DNA from: Salinibacterium sp. ZJ70
GTDB lineage: Bacteria > Actinomycetota > Actinomycetes > Actinomycetales > Microbacteriaceae
Direction: 5' to 3'
DNA length: 64,000 nucleotides
NCBI RefSeq assembly: GCF_011751865.2
Contig: NZ_CP061770.1
Span: 372,001 to 436,000, forward strand
A program made the position numbers and the translations under genes. This document shows positions 45,396 through 55,206 of this stretch, in pieces. Below the pieces are notes generated by a model, which was not told where the DNA came from, did no database searches, and was given only the letters and a program-made list of their open reading frames with translations. The stretch's first letter is position 1. Every line of letters begins with the position of its first letter.

Positions 45396-46247
45396 TCAGC
45401 GGAAGATGATGGTGCGCGCGCCGTCGAGCAGCACGCGGTCCTCCGAGAACCACTTCACGGCCTGCGTGAGCGTGCGGCTCTCCTCGTCCTGGCCGATCGC
45501 CACCAGCTGCTGCACGGTGCGCGAGTGATCCACACGCACGATGTTCTGCTCGATGATCGGACCCTCGTCGAGGTCGCTCGTCACGAAGTGCGCCGTCGCG
45601 CCGATGATCTTCACGCCGCGGGCGTGCGCCTGCTTGTACGGGTTGGCGCCCTTGAAGCCAGGCAGGAACGAGTGGTGGATGTTGATGATGCGGCCGGCGA
45701 GCCGGTCGCACAGCTCGGGGGAGAGGATCTGCATGTAGCGCGCGAGCACGACGAGTTCGATGTCGTGCTCCTCGACGACGTCGAGGATGCGCTGCTCGAA
45801 CGCGGCCTTCTCCTCAGCGTTCGTCACCGGCTGGGATTCGAACGGAACCCCGTAGAACCCCGCCATGTCGCCGAGGTCCGGGTGGTTGGAGAGCACGAGC
45901 GGGATGTCGACACCCAGCTGCCCGGCGCGCTGGCGGAACAGCAGATCGTTGAGGCAGTGGCCCGCCTTCGACACGAGCACGAGCGTGCGCAGCGGCCGGC
46001 CCACCTCGTCGATCGTCCACGTCATCCCGTACCGGTCGACGACGGGCTGGAGAGCCGTCTCGAACGCGCTGCGCTCGGTGTCGGACTCCACCTGCAGGCG
46101 CATGAAGAAGGTGCCGGTGTCGTCGCTCGAGAACTGCTGCGACTCGGTGATGTTCCCCTGGGCCTCCACGATCGCTCCGCTGATGGCGTGCACGATGCCG
46201 GGCTTGTCTTCGCAGACGATGGTGAGGGTCCAGTGGTTGGCGGTCAT
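45396..46247 (-). CDS. purU: Formyltetrahydrofolate deformylase
   Basis: 283 residues. Hydrolyses 10-formyl-THF to formate and THF, balancing the one-carbon pool used by PurN and PurH. An N-terminal ACT domain (LTIVCEDKPGIVHAISGAI) is followed by a PurN-like catalytic domain with INIHHSFLPGFKGANPY and TSDLDEGPIIEQ. The ATG follows TAGGCT (46256-46261, minus strand) by 8 bases. Divergent from the MFS gene at 46320; both promoters lie in a 72-base gap. Confidence 0.96.
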   Translation of the reverse strand: MTANHWTLTIVCEDKPGIVHAISGAIVEAQGNITESQQFSSDDTGTFFMRLQVESDTERSAFETALQPVVDRYGMTWTIDEVGRPLRTLVLVSKAGHCLNDLLFRQRAGQLGVDIPLVLSNHPDLGDMAGFYGVPFESQPVTNAEEKAAFEQRILDVVEEHDIELVVLARYMQILSPELCDRLAGRIINIHHSFLPGFKGANPYKQAHARGVKIIGATAHFVTSDLDEGPIIEQNIVRVDHSRTVQQLVAIGQDEESRTLTQAVKWFSEDRVLLDGARTIIFR

Positions 46248-46319
46248 AGCCCTTCAGCCTATTGCGTCGCGCCGCATCCACTCTCCTGCTGAAGGCATGG
46301 TCGCGCGTATGCTCTCCCG

Positions 46320-47513
46320 GTGAGCAGTACGAACGACGCCGGCGGTTTCCCCTACTTCAAGCTGCTCGTGCTCTCCGGCGCGATCTTCGCGTCGGTGTCG
46401 AGCGAGTTCCTGCCGACCGGTCTGCTGCCCGAGATGGCGGCGGAGCTGGGCGTCAGCGAATCCCAGATCGGCCTGCTCATCACCGTGTTCGCGGGAACCG
46501 TCGTGCTCACCACGGCGCCCCTCACGGCGCTCACTCGCCCGTACTCGCGCAAGTGGCTCATGGTGGCGCTGCTTGCCGTGTTCGCGATCACCAACGTGCT
46601 GTGTGCGATCGCGCCGTCGTACGAGATGCTCATGATCGCCCGCATCCTGGGTGGTGCCGCCCACGGCCTCTTCTGGGCCGTCACCGGTCCGTACGCCGCC
46701 CTGCTCGTGCCCCGGCATCAGCTGGCCCGCGCGATCTCGGTGACGAACGCGGGAGGAACGGCCGCGTTCATCCTGGGCGTGCCGTTCGGCACCTTCCTCG
46801 GGCACGCGCTCGGCTGGCGGATGGCGTTCGCGGCGATGGCCGTGATCGTCTTCGTGTTCGCGGTGTTCGTGGTCGTGTACCTGCCGCCGGTGTCGCACCT
46901 CGTGCGCCTCGCGACCGGGGAGATCGCGGTCCCCGCCCACAAGGACCGCACGCTTCCGGCGGTGCTCGCGGTCGCCCTCACGGTGCTCGTCGTCGCGATC
47001 GGCCACAACGCGTTCTACACCTACATCGCGGCGTGGTCGATCCAGATCGGCCATGTGGATCCGGAGTGGGTGAGCGCTCTGCTGCTCGCCTACGGCGCCG
47101 CGGGGGCGGTGGGTCTCGCGCTCGGCGGTGCCTTCGGCGACCGCTACCCGCGGGCGACGGTGGCGATCTCGGTCGCGGGAGTCTCGCTGTCGATCGCCGC
47201 GCTCGCATGGCTCGGCACGTCGGCGATTCCCGTGACGATCGGCATGATCGTGTGGAGTGCGTGCTTCGGCGGCTTCCCCGCGCTCATGCACGCGCGGAAC
47301 CTCCACGCCGCGTCTCCCAACATCCGCGATTACGCCGCCGCATGGCTGACGATCGCCTTCAATGCCGCGATCGGCGGCGGCGCGCTGCTCGGCGGGCTCA
47401 TCATCGACGGTCTCGGCATGCAGGCGCTTCCGTGGATCGCGGCGGGCATCGTCGCTGTGGGCTTCTTCGTGGCGCTGTTCGCCAGTCGCGAGCGGATGCG
47501 CGTACGGCGCTGA
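46320..47513 (+). CDS. MFS exporter of the DHA1 (AraJ/YdhP) type
   Basis: 397 residues, 12 predicted helices. The start SSEFLPTGLLPEMAAELGVSE and the block LTRPYSRKWLM plus ILGGAAHGLFWAVTGPYAA are typical of the DHA1 group with AraJ, PbuE and chloramphenicol exporters. PbuE-type members export purine bases and ribonucleosides; the neighbourhood of purU makes this possible, but nothing in the sequence settles the substrate. GTG 46320 follows TATGCT (46308-46313) by 6 bases. Confidence 0.85.
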   Translation: MSSTNDAGGFPYFKLLVLSGAIFASVSSEFLPTGLLPEMAAELGVSESQIGLLITVFAGTVVLTTAPLTALTRPYSRKWLMVALLAVFAITNVLCAIAPSYEMLMIARILGGAAHGLFWAVTGPYAALLVPRHQLARAISVTNAGGTAAFILGVPFGTFLGHALGWRMAFAAMAVIVFVFAVFVVVYLPPVSHLVRLATGEIAVPAHKDRTLPAVLAVALTVLVVAIGHNAFYTYIAAWSIQIGHVDPEWVSALLLAYGAAGAVGLALGGAFGDRYPRATVAISVAGVSLSIAALAWLGTSAIPVTIGMIVWSACFGGFPALMHARNLHAASPNIRDYAAAWLTIAFNAAIGGGALLGGLIIDGLGMQALPWIAAGIVAVGFFVALFASRERMRVRR

Positions 47514-47564
47514 CCCCTCGGCCCGCCGCCCTGCGATGGGGCTCAGGCAGCCCGTTCCTCCGGT

Positions 47565-47619
47565 GAGGGGTCGCAAATGACGTTCGCCACGGCGTGTCGG
47601 CCGTCATTTGCGACCCCTC
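47565..47619. repeat. Palindromic intergenic element, copy C
   Basis: 55-bp element with perfect 18-bp arms (GAGGGGTCGCAAATGACG and 47602-47619) and a 19-base centre carrying GGCGTGTC. It lies 50 bases after the MFS stop and ~100 bases before the glyA promoter, so it may end MFS transcription. Confidence 0.88.
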
Positions 47620-47720
47620 CGCGCGTTGTCAGGGGCGCGGGGTCTGGCCCCGCTCGCTCGCAGAGAGCCAGCCGACCCATCCGCCGTCATCCGACGGAGT
47701 GATCCCTCACATGCGTCGCG
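47620..47720. other. Non-coding spacer before the glyA promoter
   Basis: I see no gene here. GGGGTCTGGCCCC makes a small inverted repeat near 47640, and CCGTCATCCGACGG one near 47685. The open frame crossing it has no ribosome site and overlaps the riboswitch. Confidence 0.5.
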
Positions 47721-47726
47721 TAGACT
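47721..47726 (+). promoter_or_regulatory. Putative -10 of glyA-folD
   Basis: TAGACT; transcription would start near 47733, at the 5' edge of the ZTP aptamer. Confidence 0.6.
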
Positions 47727-47730
47727 GGTC

Positions 47731-47831
47731 GCGTCGCAACTGGCGTTCGGATGGGTCACCATCGGGGAGCGGCGAACACGTGAATGATGGCCGTACGCCT
47801 GGGCCGTCCACCCCCGTCACCGGGTAGTTTT
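47731..47831 (+). promoter_or_regulatory. ZTP riboswitch (pfl motif) controlling glyA-folD
   Basis: The aptamer has the conserved GCAACTGGCG (47737-47746), CGGGGAGCGG (47763-47772) and, after a variable linker, ACGCCTGGGC (47795-47804), the order and spacing of the pfl RNA. It senses ZMP/ZTP, which build up when 10-formyl-THF is short, and raises expression of one-carbon genes. A small hairpin CCCG-TCAC-CGGG (47813-47824) followed by TAGTTTTCT looks like the transcription terminator of the expression platform. The glyA ribosome site AAGGAG is at 47843-47848. Confidence 0.88.
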
Positions 47832-47853
47832 CTCGTGAGCATAAGGAGCGCCA

Positions 47854-49146
47854 GTGTCCGCTGAATCCACCTTCAACGCACCTCTTTCCGAGGTCGACCC
47901 CGAGATCGCAGCAGTGCTCGAGCAGGAGCTCGCACGCCAGCGCGACACGCTCGAGATGATCGCGAGCGAGAACTTCGTGCCGCGCGCGGTTCTCGAGTCG
48001 CAGGGCTCGGTTCTCACCAACAAGTACGCCGAGGGCTACCCCGGCCGTCGCTACTACGGCGGCTGCGAGTACGTCGACGTCGCCGAGTCGCTCGCGATCG
48101 AGCGCGCGAAGAGCCTGTTCGGCGCCGCGTTCGCCAACGTGCAGCCTCACTCGGGAGCCTCGGCCAACGCCGCCGTGCTGTCGGCGATCGCGACCCCCGG
48201 CGACCGCATCCTGGGCCTCGAGCTCGCCCACGGCGGCCACCTGACCCACGGCATGAAGCTCAACTTCTCCGGCAAGCTCTACGAGGCCCACGCCTACGGC
48301 GTCGACCCGGAGACCTTCCAGGTCGACATGGATGTCGTGCGCGAGCGCGCCCTCGAGGTGAAGCCGCAGGTCATCATCGCCGGCTGGTCGGCCTACCCGC
48401 GCCAGCTCGACTTCGCCGCGTTCCGTGCGATCGCCGACGAGGTGGGCGCGACCCTCTGGGTCGACATGGCGCACTTCGCCGGCCTCGTGGCTGCGGGCCT
48501 GCACCCCTCGCCCGTGCCGCACGCGCACGTCGTGAGCTCGACGGTGCACAAGACGATCGGCGGCCCCCGCTCGGGCTTCATCCTCACCAACGACGCCGAC
48601 ATCGCGAAGAAGATCAACTCGAACGTCTTCCCCGGTCAGCAGGGCGGCCCGCTCATGCACGTGATCGCCGCGAAGGCGACCGCGTTCAAGCTCGCCGCAT
48701 CCGACGAGTTCCGCGACCGCCAGGTGCGCACCCTGCGCGGCGCCGCGATCCTCGCCGAGCGTCTCGTGCAGGATGACGCGAAGGCCGCGGGCATCTCGGT
48801 GCTCACGGGCGGAACGGATGTGCACCTGGTGCTCGTCGACCTGCGCGACTCGGAGATCACCGGCCAGGAGGCGGAGGACCGCCTGCACGAGGCCGGCATC
48901 ACGGTCAACAAGAACTCGGTTCCGAACGACCCGCGCCCGCCGATGGTCACTTCGGGCGTGCGCATCGGCACCCCGGCGCTCGCGACCCGCGGCTTCGGCG
49001 ATGAGGAGTTCACCGAGGTGGCTGACATCATCGCCCTCGCGCTGCAGCCGGGTGCCGACCTCGCCGCGCTCCGCGAGCGCGTCACGGTGCTCGCCCGCAA
49101 GTTCCCCCTCTACGAGGGCCTCACGTCGCCGGGAAGCTGGGCGTGA
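47854..49146 (+). CDS. glyA: Serine hydroxymethyltransferase
   Basis: 430 residues. PLP enzyme that converts serine and THF to glycine and 5,10-methylene-THF. Visible: [16 protein letters not shown] near the N terminus, the PLP lysine in [15 protein letters not shown], and [23 protein letters not shown] 47854 has AAGGAG 5 bases upstream. Under the ZTP riboswitch. The stop overlaps the folD start (GTGA), making an operon for consecutive steps. Confidence 0.98.
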   Translation: MSAESTFNAPLSEVDPEIAAVLEQELARQRDTLEMIASENFVPRAVLESQGSVLTNKYAEGYPGRRYYGGCEYVDVAESLAIERAKSLFGAAFANVQPHSGASANAAVLSAIATPGDRILGLELAHGGHLTHGMKLNFSGKLYEAHAYGVDPETFQVDMDVVRERALEVKPQVIIAGWSAYPRQLDFAAFRAIADEVGATLWVDMAHFAGLVAAGLHPSPVPHAHVVSSTVHKTIGGPRSGFILTNDADIAKKINSNVFPGQQGGPLMHVIAAKATAFKLAASDEFRDRQVRTLRGAAILAERLVQDDAKAAGISVLTGGTDVHLVLVDLRDSEITGQEAEDRLHEAGITVNKNSVPNDPRPPMVTSGVRIGTPALATRGFGDEEFTEVADIIALALQPGADLAALRERVTVLARKFPLYEGLTSPGSWA

Positions 49147-50024
49147 CCGCGCAGCTGCTCGACGGCCTCGCCACCTCGGCGGCGATCAAGGCCGAGCTGA
49201 AGGTTCGCGTGGCGGCGCTCGCGGAGAAGGGCATCGTGCCCGGTCTCGGCACGCTGCTCGTGGGCTCCGATCCGGGCTCGGTGAGCTACGTCGGCGGCAA
49301 GCACCGCGACTCGGCCGAGGTGGGCATCCGCTCCATCCGCGAGGAGCTCCCGGCGGATGCGACCGAGGCGGATGTGCGCGCAGCGATCGAGCGTCTCAAC
49401 GCCGACCCCGAGGTCACGGGCTACATCGTGCAGCTGCCGCTGCCGAAGGGCATCGACGAGAATGCGATGCTCGAGCTCATCGATCCCGCGAAGGATGCCG
49501 ACGGACTGCACCCCACCAACCTGGGCCGTCTCGTGCTGGGTGTCGACGGGGAGCTCGATTCGCCGCTGCCGTGCACGCCCGCTGGCGTGGTCGAGCTGCT
49601 GCGTCGCCACGACGTGCCGATCGCCGGCAAGCACGTGACGATCATCGGACGCGGCCTCACGGTGGGCCGCCCGCTCGGCCTGGTGTTCACCCGCAAGGGC
49701 GTGGATGCGACGGTGACGCTCACGCATTCGCGCACCGCGGATCTTGCCGCCGAGGTGCGCCGTGCGGACATCGTGGTCGCTGCTCTCGGTGTGCCGCACT
49801 TCGTGCAGGCCGAGTGGATCAAGCCGGGCGCTGCCGTGCTCGACGTGGGCGTGACGCGCGTCGGCACGACCGAGTCGGGTCGTGCGCGCCTGCACGGCGA
49901 CGTGCATCCGGATGTCGCGGATGTCGCTGGCTGGCTGTCGCCGAACCCCGGCGGCGTCGGACCGATGACGCGTGCCCTGCTCATCGCGAACGTCGTGGAC
50001 GCTGCGGAGCGCGCCGCCCGCTGA
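49143..50024 (+). CDS. folD: Methylene-THF dehydrogenase/methenyl-THF cyclohydrolase
   Basis: 293 residues. Turns 5,10-methylene-THF into 10-formyl-THF, the donor for PurN and PurH. Active-site lysine in [30 protein letters not shown], and cofactor loop [13 protein letters not shown]; the usual Ser after GR is Gly here. The GTG overlaps the glyA stop by four bases. A hairpin (50042-50075) closes the unit. Confidence 0.97.
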   Translation: MTAQLLDGLATSAAIKAELKVRVAALAEKGIVPGLGTLLVGSDPGSVSYVGGKHRDSAEVGIRSIREELPADATEADVRAAIERLNADPEVTGYIVQLPLPKGIDENAMLELIDPAKDADGLHPTNLGRLVLGVDGELDSPLPCTPAGVVELLRRHDVPIAGKHVTIIGRGLTVGRPLGLVFTRKGVDATVTLTHSRTADLAAEVRRADIVVAALGVPHFVQAEWIKPGAAVLDVGVTRVGTTESGRARLHGDVHPDVADVAGWLSPNPGGVGPMTRALLIANVVDAAERAAR

Positions 50025-50041
50025 CGCGCGCTCCATTCGCA

Positions 50042-50075
50042 CGAAGGCCCCACCGCATCCGCGGCGGGGCCTTCG
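50042..50075. terminator. Terminator after folD
   Basis: Stem CGAAGGCCCC (50042-50051) with 50066-50075, continued inward by CCGC/GCGG after one mismatch, with an ATCC loop. It belongs to the recurring CGAAGG...CCTTCG terminator type of this window. Confidence 0.85.
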
Positions 50076-50083
50076 GCCTTCCT

Positions 50084-50139
50084 GAGGTGTCAGTTCGTGC
50101 CGCGTCCGGCGTTCGCCACGCGGCACGAACTGACACCTC
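50084..50139. repeat. Palindromic intergenic element, copy E
   Basis: 56-bp element with perfect 21-bp arms (50084-50104 with 50119-50139) and a 14-base centre. Shares GAGGTGTCAG termini with copy D. Its centre shares CGTTCGCCACG with copy C. It lies between convergent folD and the HesB-like gene, behind a separate terminator. Confidence 0.88.
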
Positions 50140-50147
50140 GTGGGTCG

Positions 50148-50435
50148 TCAGCCCTGCGAGACGCCCTGGGGCTTGAGTGCGAAGCGCACGTCGCCGGTCT
50201 CCTCGATGACGGCGTCGAGGGTCATCTCGTCGAGGATGGCGGCGAGCTGCCCGTCGAGGAAGACGCGCGCGTCCCCTCGTTCGACGACGATCTCGGCGAC
50301 GTCGGGTGCTTCGGCGACGGCGAGGTTGAAGCGGTCCTCGCCCTGCTGGATTCGCATCCCCGCTGTCTCGATGGGAGAGACGCGCGCGACGAGCTCCGAC
50401 ACGACGGTGCCGGCGGTCTCGGTGAGAGTGAGCAT
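50148..50435 (-). CDS. HesB/IscA-like protein without cysteines
   Basis: 95 residues. The pattern MLTLTETAGTVVSELV, then RFNLAVAEAP, then DARVFLDGQLAAILDEMTLDAVI, follows the A-type Fe-S carrier (HesB/IscA) fold. The three cluster-binding cysteines of real carriers are absent; there is no Cys in the protein, so iron-sulfur binding is unlikely. Such proteins are seen in other actinobacteria under the HesB name. ATG 50435 with AAAGGGG upstream. Not linked to suf genes here. Confidence 0.7.
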   Translation of the reverse strand: MLTLTETAGTVVSELVARVSPIETAGMRIQQGEDRFNLAVAEAPDVAEIVVERGDARVFLDGQLAAILDEMTLDAVIEETGDVRFALKPQGVSQG

Positions 50436-50637
50436 GGGTGTTCCCCTTTCTCGATGGACCGGCCACGTTGCCGAGAATCCGCCCTCGCCTCAACCCCTCG
50501 GCGCGCGCGTCGTCCCGATGCGGAGCCGTTTGCCAGGGCTCATGCACCTCGCACGAAGGTGCGCCCCGTCCAGGGGGAGACGAATCCGCCTCACCTTGGT
50601 GATGTAACATGTAGTCCGCTACCCGAGGAGTCTTCTC

Positions 50638-51918
50638 ATGAACCACCGCCTCCCGCAGATTCTCAGCGCTGTGTCGGTCGTCGCATTGGGGGCAGGACTC
50701 GTCGTCGCGCCGCTGTCGCCCGCGCCGGCCGCCCGCGCGGACGTGCCGCCCGTGCCTGCAAGCGAGTTCTTCGCCGAGCAGTGCGTCGGCGACACCGTGG
50801 AAGATCCCACCGACGCGCGCGTGCCCCAGGATCCCGACGACGCGGGCTCCCCGCTGGTGCCCGGGCCGGTGCCCGATCTCACCCGGGTGTGGGGCCCGCG
50901 CCTCGCGGACTACAACGCGGGTCACGTCGTCGCGCTCTACGACGCCTTCGGCAGCAACGAGACAGACGGTTACCCGCCCGTGTGCGGCGTCCGCTACGTC
51001 GAGAGCGAAGGCGGCCCTGTCTCGGAGTGGATGTTCTGCACGCACATCTGGCGCTCGGTATGCTCCGGTGCCGACGCGGACGGGAACCTGCTCGACAAAG
51101 CGGGCAACGTGATCCCGGGTCATCGTGCCGTCGGCGGGAACGCCGACCTGACGACCGACCAGGAGCGGCTCATCGCATACCTCATCCGCAACGGCGTTCC
51201 GTCGTACTCGGGAGTCGGCTACTACGACTACGGAGCCACCGAGGCGCGCGCCGATGCGGGGTCGTACGAGCGGATGTCGCTCCAGGTGCTCATCTGGTGC
51301 ATCACCGACCCGGTGACCGCCTTCACCGAGTACGACTACGAGCACGATCGCGGCGCGACCTGCGCGGCATCGATGCCGCCGGAGGAGCAGGAGCGTCTGC
51401 TGGCGCTCATCCCCGACGCCCCGGAGGTGACGCTCGACTTCGACGAGGCGGGCGCTCCCGAGGTGCCTGGGGCCCCGCTTGTGGCGACGCTCACGACCAA
51501 CATCTACGAGCAGCCGATCCGACTCGACGTGACCGGGGGCGCGAGCGTCGAGGTCGTCTCGGGTGACGCGGCGCTCAGCGGCACCACGCTCACCGTGGCC
51601 GTGGGCGCCGACTCCGCGAGCATCGTGCTGCGCGTCACTCCCGCATCGGATGAGCCGGTGCAGATCACGGCGACCGCACGCCCCACCCAACGGAGCGCCC
51701 TGAGCTGGAACCAGCCGGGTGTCGATGAGGTGTGTCAGGTCTTCGCCACCTTCTCGGAGCTCGACGCCGCAGAGGTGTCCGACACCACGCGCCTCGCCTA
51801 TCGCAGCGCGGCGCAGCTCGCCCGCACCGGCGTCGAACTGGCCACGGGTGCGCTCGCGGCGGCGCTCGCGCTTCTCGCTCTCGGCACTGCGCTCGTGGTG
51901 CGCCGCCGGGCGGCGTAG
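50638..51918 (+). CDS. Cell-wall-anchored surface protein with putative thioester (TQXA) domain
   Basis: 426 residues. Signal peptide (1-34, ending ARA). A Cys-containing segment WMFCTHIWRSVC (Cys134) and, 80 residues on, SLQVLIWCITD (Gln216) match the Cys and Gln that form an internal thioester in Gram-positive TQXA/TED adhesins, which bind host or surface amines covalently. A beta-rich stalk follows (about 255-365). The C terminus is a sorting signal: LARTG (394-398), a hydrophobic helix and RRR, the LAxTG form used by class E sortases of high-GC Gram-positives. ATG 50638 with GAGGAG 7 bases upstream; TAACAT at 50605-50610 may be its -10. Confidence 0.75.
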   Translation: MNHRLPQILSAVSVVALGAGLVVAPLSPAPAARADVPPVPASEFFAEQCVGDTVEDPTDARVPQDPDDAGSPLVPGPVPDLTRVWGPRLADYNAGHVVALYDAFGSNETDGYPPVCGVRYVESEGGPVSEWMFCTHIWRSVCSGADADGNLLDKAGNVIPGHRAVGGNADLTTDQERLIAYLIRNGVPSYSGVGYYDYGATEARADAGSYERMSLQVLIWCITDPVTAFTEYDYEHDRGATCAASMPPEEQERLLALIPDAPEVTLDFDEAGAPEVPGAPLVATLTTNIYEQPIRLDVTGGASVEVVSGDAALSGTTLTVAVGADSASIVLRVTPASDEPVQITATARPTQRSALSWNQPGVDEVCQVFATFSELDAAEVSDTTRLAYRSAAQLARTGVELATGALAAALALLALGTALVVRRRAA

Positions 51919-51944
51919 CTCGGATCGGCCTCGGATGCGAAAGG

Positions 51945-51978
51945 AGGCGCCGGTCGGCGGGGGGACTGACCGGCGCCT
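51945..51978. terminator. Terminator between the adhesin gene and galK
   Basis: Perfect 11-bp stem AGGCGCCGGTC (51945-51955) with 51968-51978, followed by CGTTCTCTTC. Likely serves both convergent genes. Confidence 0.85.
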
Positions 51979-51996
51979 CGTTCTCTTCGCGGAGGG

Positions 51997-53159
<1,163 letters not shown>

Positions 53160-53163
<4 letters not shown>

Positions 53164-54245
53164 ACGGATGCAACCGCCTCTCGCAGCCGCGCGGCTGCAT
53201 CTTCGGGAACGATGTCCGCCACCCAGGCGCCCATGGCGGCCTCGGATCCGGCGAGGAACTTGAGTCGATCGGCGGCACGGCGCGGCGACGTGATCTGCAG
53301 CATGAGGCGCACGTCGTCGCGGCCCTCGTGCACGGGTGCCTGGTGCCAGGCCGCGATGTACGGAGTCGGCGTCTCGTAGAGGGCGTCGAGGCCGAGCAGC
53401 AGGCGCTTGAACACCACCGCGAGCTCGTCCCGTTCGGCATCGTTCAGTGCATCGATGTCGGGAACGTGGCGGTGGGGGAGCATGTGCACCTCGATGGGCC
53501 AGCGTGCGGCGAACGGCACGAAGGCGGTCCAGTGCTCGCCCGCGAGCACGACACGGGGCCCCTGCTGCTCGCTCTCGAGGATGCGCTGGAAGAGGTCGGG
53601 TCCGAGCTCGGCGATCGCGGCGAGCGTCGACTGGGTGCGCGGGGTCACGTAGGGGTAGGCGTAGATCTGGCCGTGGGGGTGGGCGAGCGTCACGCCGATC
53701 GCCTCGCCGCGGTTCTCGAACGGGAACACCTGGGCGACGCCGGGGAGCGCCGAGAGCTCGCGCGTGCGATCGGCCCAGGCTTCGATGACGGTGCGGATGC
53801 GGCTGATGCTCTGGGTGCCGAGCGATCCGGTCGACTCGGGGCTGAAGCACACGACCTCGCAGCGGCCGACGGACGGCGCGGTGCGGTCGAAGCCGCGGCC
53901 GACCGGGGCGAGGGGGCCGCTGCTGTCGGGACCGAACGAGGGGGACTTGTTCTCGAAGACGACGACGTCGTACAGGTCGGGGATCTCGGAGGGGTTCTCA
54001 GGCGTCTGCGGCGCAAGCGGGTCGAGGTGCGCGGGCGGCAGGAAGACGCGATTGTTGCGGCCGGACGCGACGGAGATCCAGTCGCCGGTGAGCACATCCT
54101 GACGCATGGTCGCCGTTGCGGGGCGGGGGTCGAGGGTGCGCTCGTCGACACGGCGCTCGGCGGGGAGCGTGGTGTCGGCATCGTCGAAGTAGATCAGTTC
54201 GCGGCCGTCGGCCATGCGGGTCGAGCGGCGAGTGACGGAGGACAT
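53160..54245 (-). CDS. galT: Galactose-1-phosphate uridylyltransferase
   Basis: 361 residues. Exchanges UMP between UDP-glucose and galactose-1-phosphate in the Leloir pathway. The nucleophilic histidine lies in TLAHPHGQIYAYP; WPIEVHMLPHRHVPD and IAAWHQAPVHEG are further family blocks. ATG 54245 follows TATCGT (54252-54257, minus strand) by 6 bases (leaderless type). That -10 sits inside the inverted repeat at 54250-54263. No galE is in the window. Confidence 0.96.
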
Positions 54246-54249
54246 GGGT

Positions 54250-54263
54250 TTACGATAACGTAA
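54250..54263. promoter_or_regulatory. Candidate operator between galT and the DeoR regulator gene
   Basis: Inverted repeat TTACG-ATAA-CGTAA covering the galT -10 and 35 bases before the deoR-type gene start. A natural site for autoregulation and galactose control, but short and unproven. Confidence 0.45.
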
Positions 54264-54297
54264 GTCACCCTTGTCGATCCGAAAGGAAACGAAAGCG

Positions 54298-55107
54298 ATG
54301 GAGCTCGCTCTGCCTGCAGATCTGCGTCGGGCGCGCATCGTCGAGCGCATCCGGGAGGACGGCGTTCTGCGCGTCGCCGACGCCGCCACGCTCTTCGGTG
54401 TGAGCGAGGTCACCATCCGCACCGACCTCGCCGCCCTCGATGCGGCCGGCCTCGTGCGGCGCGGGCACGGTGCCGCGTTCCCGGTTCCCGGCGGACGCCG
54501 AGAAGAGCCCCTCGAGCGCGTCACCGCACGTGACGCGGCGAGCAAGCGCGCGATCGGTCGGCGAGCGGCGGCGCTCGTCGAGAGCGGCACGAGCGTGCTC
54601 CTCGACGTCGGCTCGACGACCCTCGCGGTGGCCCGGGCGCTCGTCGAGCGGGTCCTGCGCGGCGACCTCGACGAGATCGTCGTCATCACCAACGGGCTCA
54701 CGATCGCCCTCGCGCTCGAATCCGCCGTGCCCCACATCACTGTCGCACTCACGGGGGGAACCCTCCGGCCCCTTCAGCATTCGCTCGTCGACCCCGGTGC
54801 CACCGAGACCCTTCGCGACCTGCACGTCGACCTCGCGATCGTCGGATGCAACGGCATCGACACCGATGGGCGGGTCATGAACCTCAACCTCGCCGAGGCG
54901 GGAGTGAAGCGCGCGATGATCGCCGCGTCGACCGCGCACCTCGTGGTCGCCGAGTCGGCGAAGCTCGGCCAGCGGCACCTCGGCGGCATCGGCGTCGTCG
55001 ACGAGCGCACCACCCTCGTCACGGCCGGAGAGTGGACCGACACCGCCGCCGCGACCGCGCGCGCGCTCGAAGCGCGCGGAGCCCGCGTGATCCGTTCAGA
55101 CGCCTGA
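54298..55107 (+). CDS. DeoR-family transcriptional regulator of the gal genes
   Basis: 269 residues. N-terminal winged HTH with the DeoR signature ADAATLFGVSEVTIRTDLAALDAAGLVRRGHGAA. The C-terminal sugar-phosphate-sensing domain has DVGSTTLAVARAL and DLAIVGCNGID. Position between galTK and the sugar porter/mutarotase genes suggests it senses a galactose metabolite and represses the locus. I chose ATG 54298 with GAAAGGAAA at 54281-54289; a TTG upstream would read into the leader. Confidence 0.9.
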   Translation: MELALPADLRRARIVERIREDGVLRVADAATLFGVSEVTIRTDLAALDAAGLVRRGHGAAFPVPGGRREEPLERVTARDAASKRAIGRRAAALVESGTSVLLDVGSTTLAVARALVERVLRGDLDEIVVITNGLTIALALESAVPHITVALTGGTLRPLQHSLVDPGATETLRDLHVDLAIVGCNGIDTDGRVMNLNLAEAGVKRAMIAASTAHLVVAESAKLGQRHLGGIGVVDERTTLVTAGEWTDTAAATARALEARGARVIRSDA

Positions 55108-55206
55108 ACGCGCTCCAGGCATCCCGACCCGACGCCGCGGCTACCTCACCGACGCCCCGAGTGCAAGCGGTGTCACGCACCCGGACCGCAGGCTTAAGGT
55201 GGCCGG

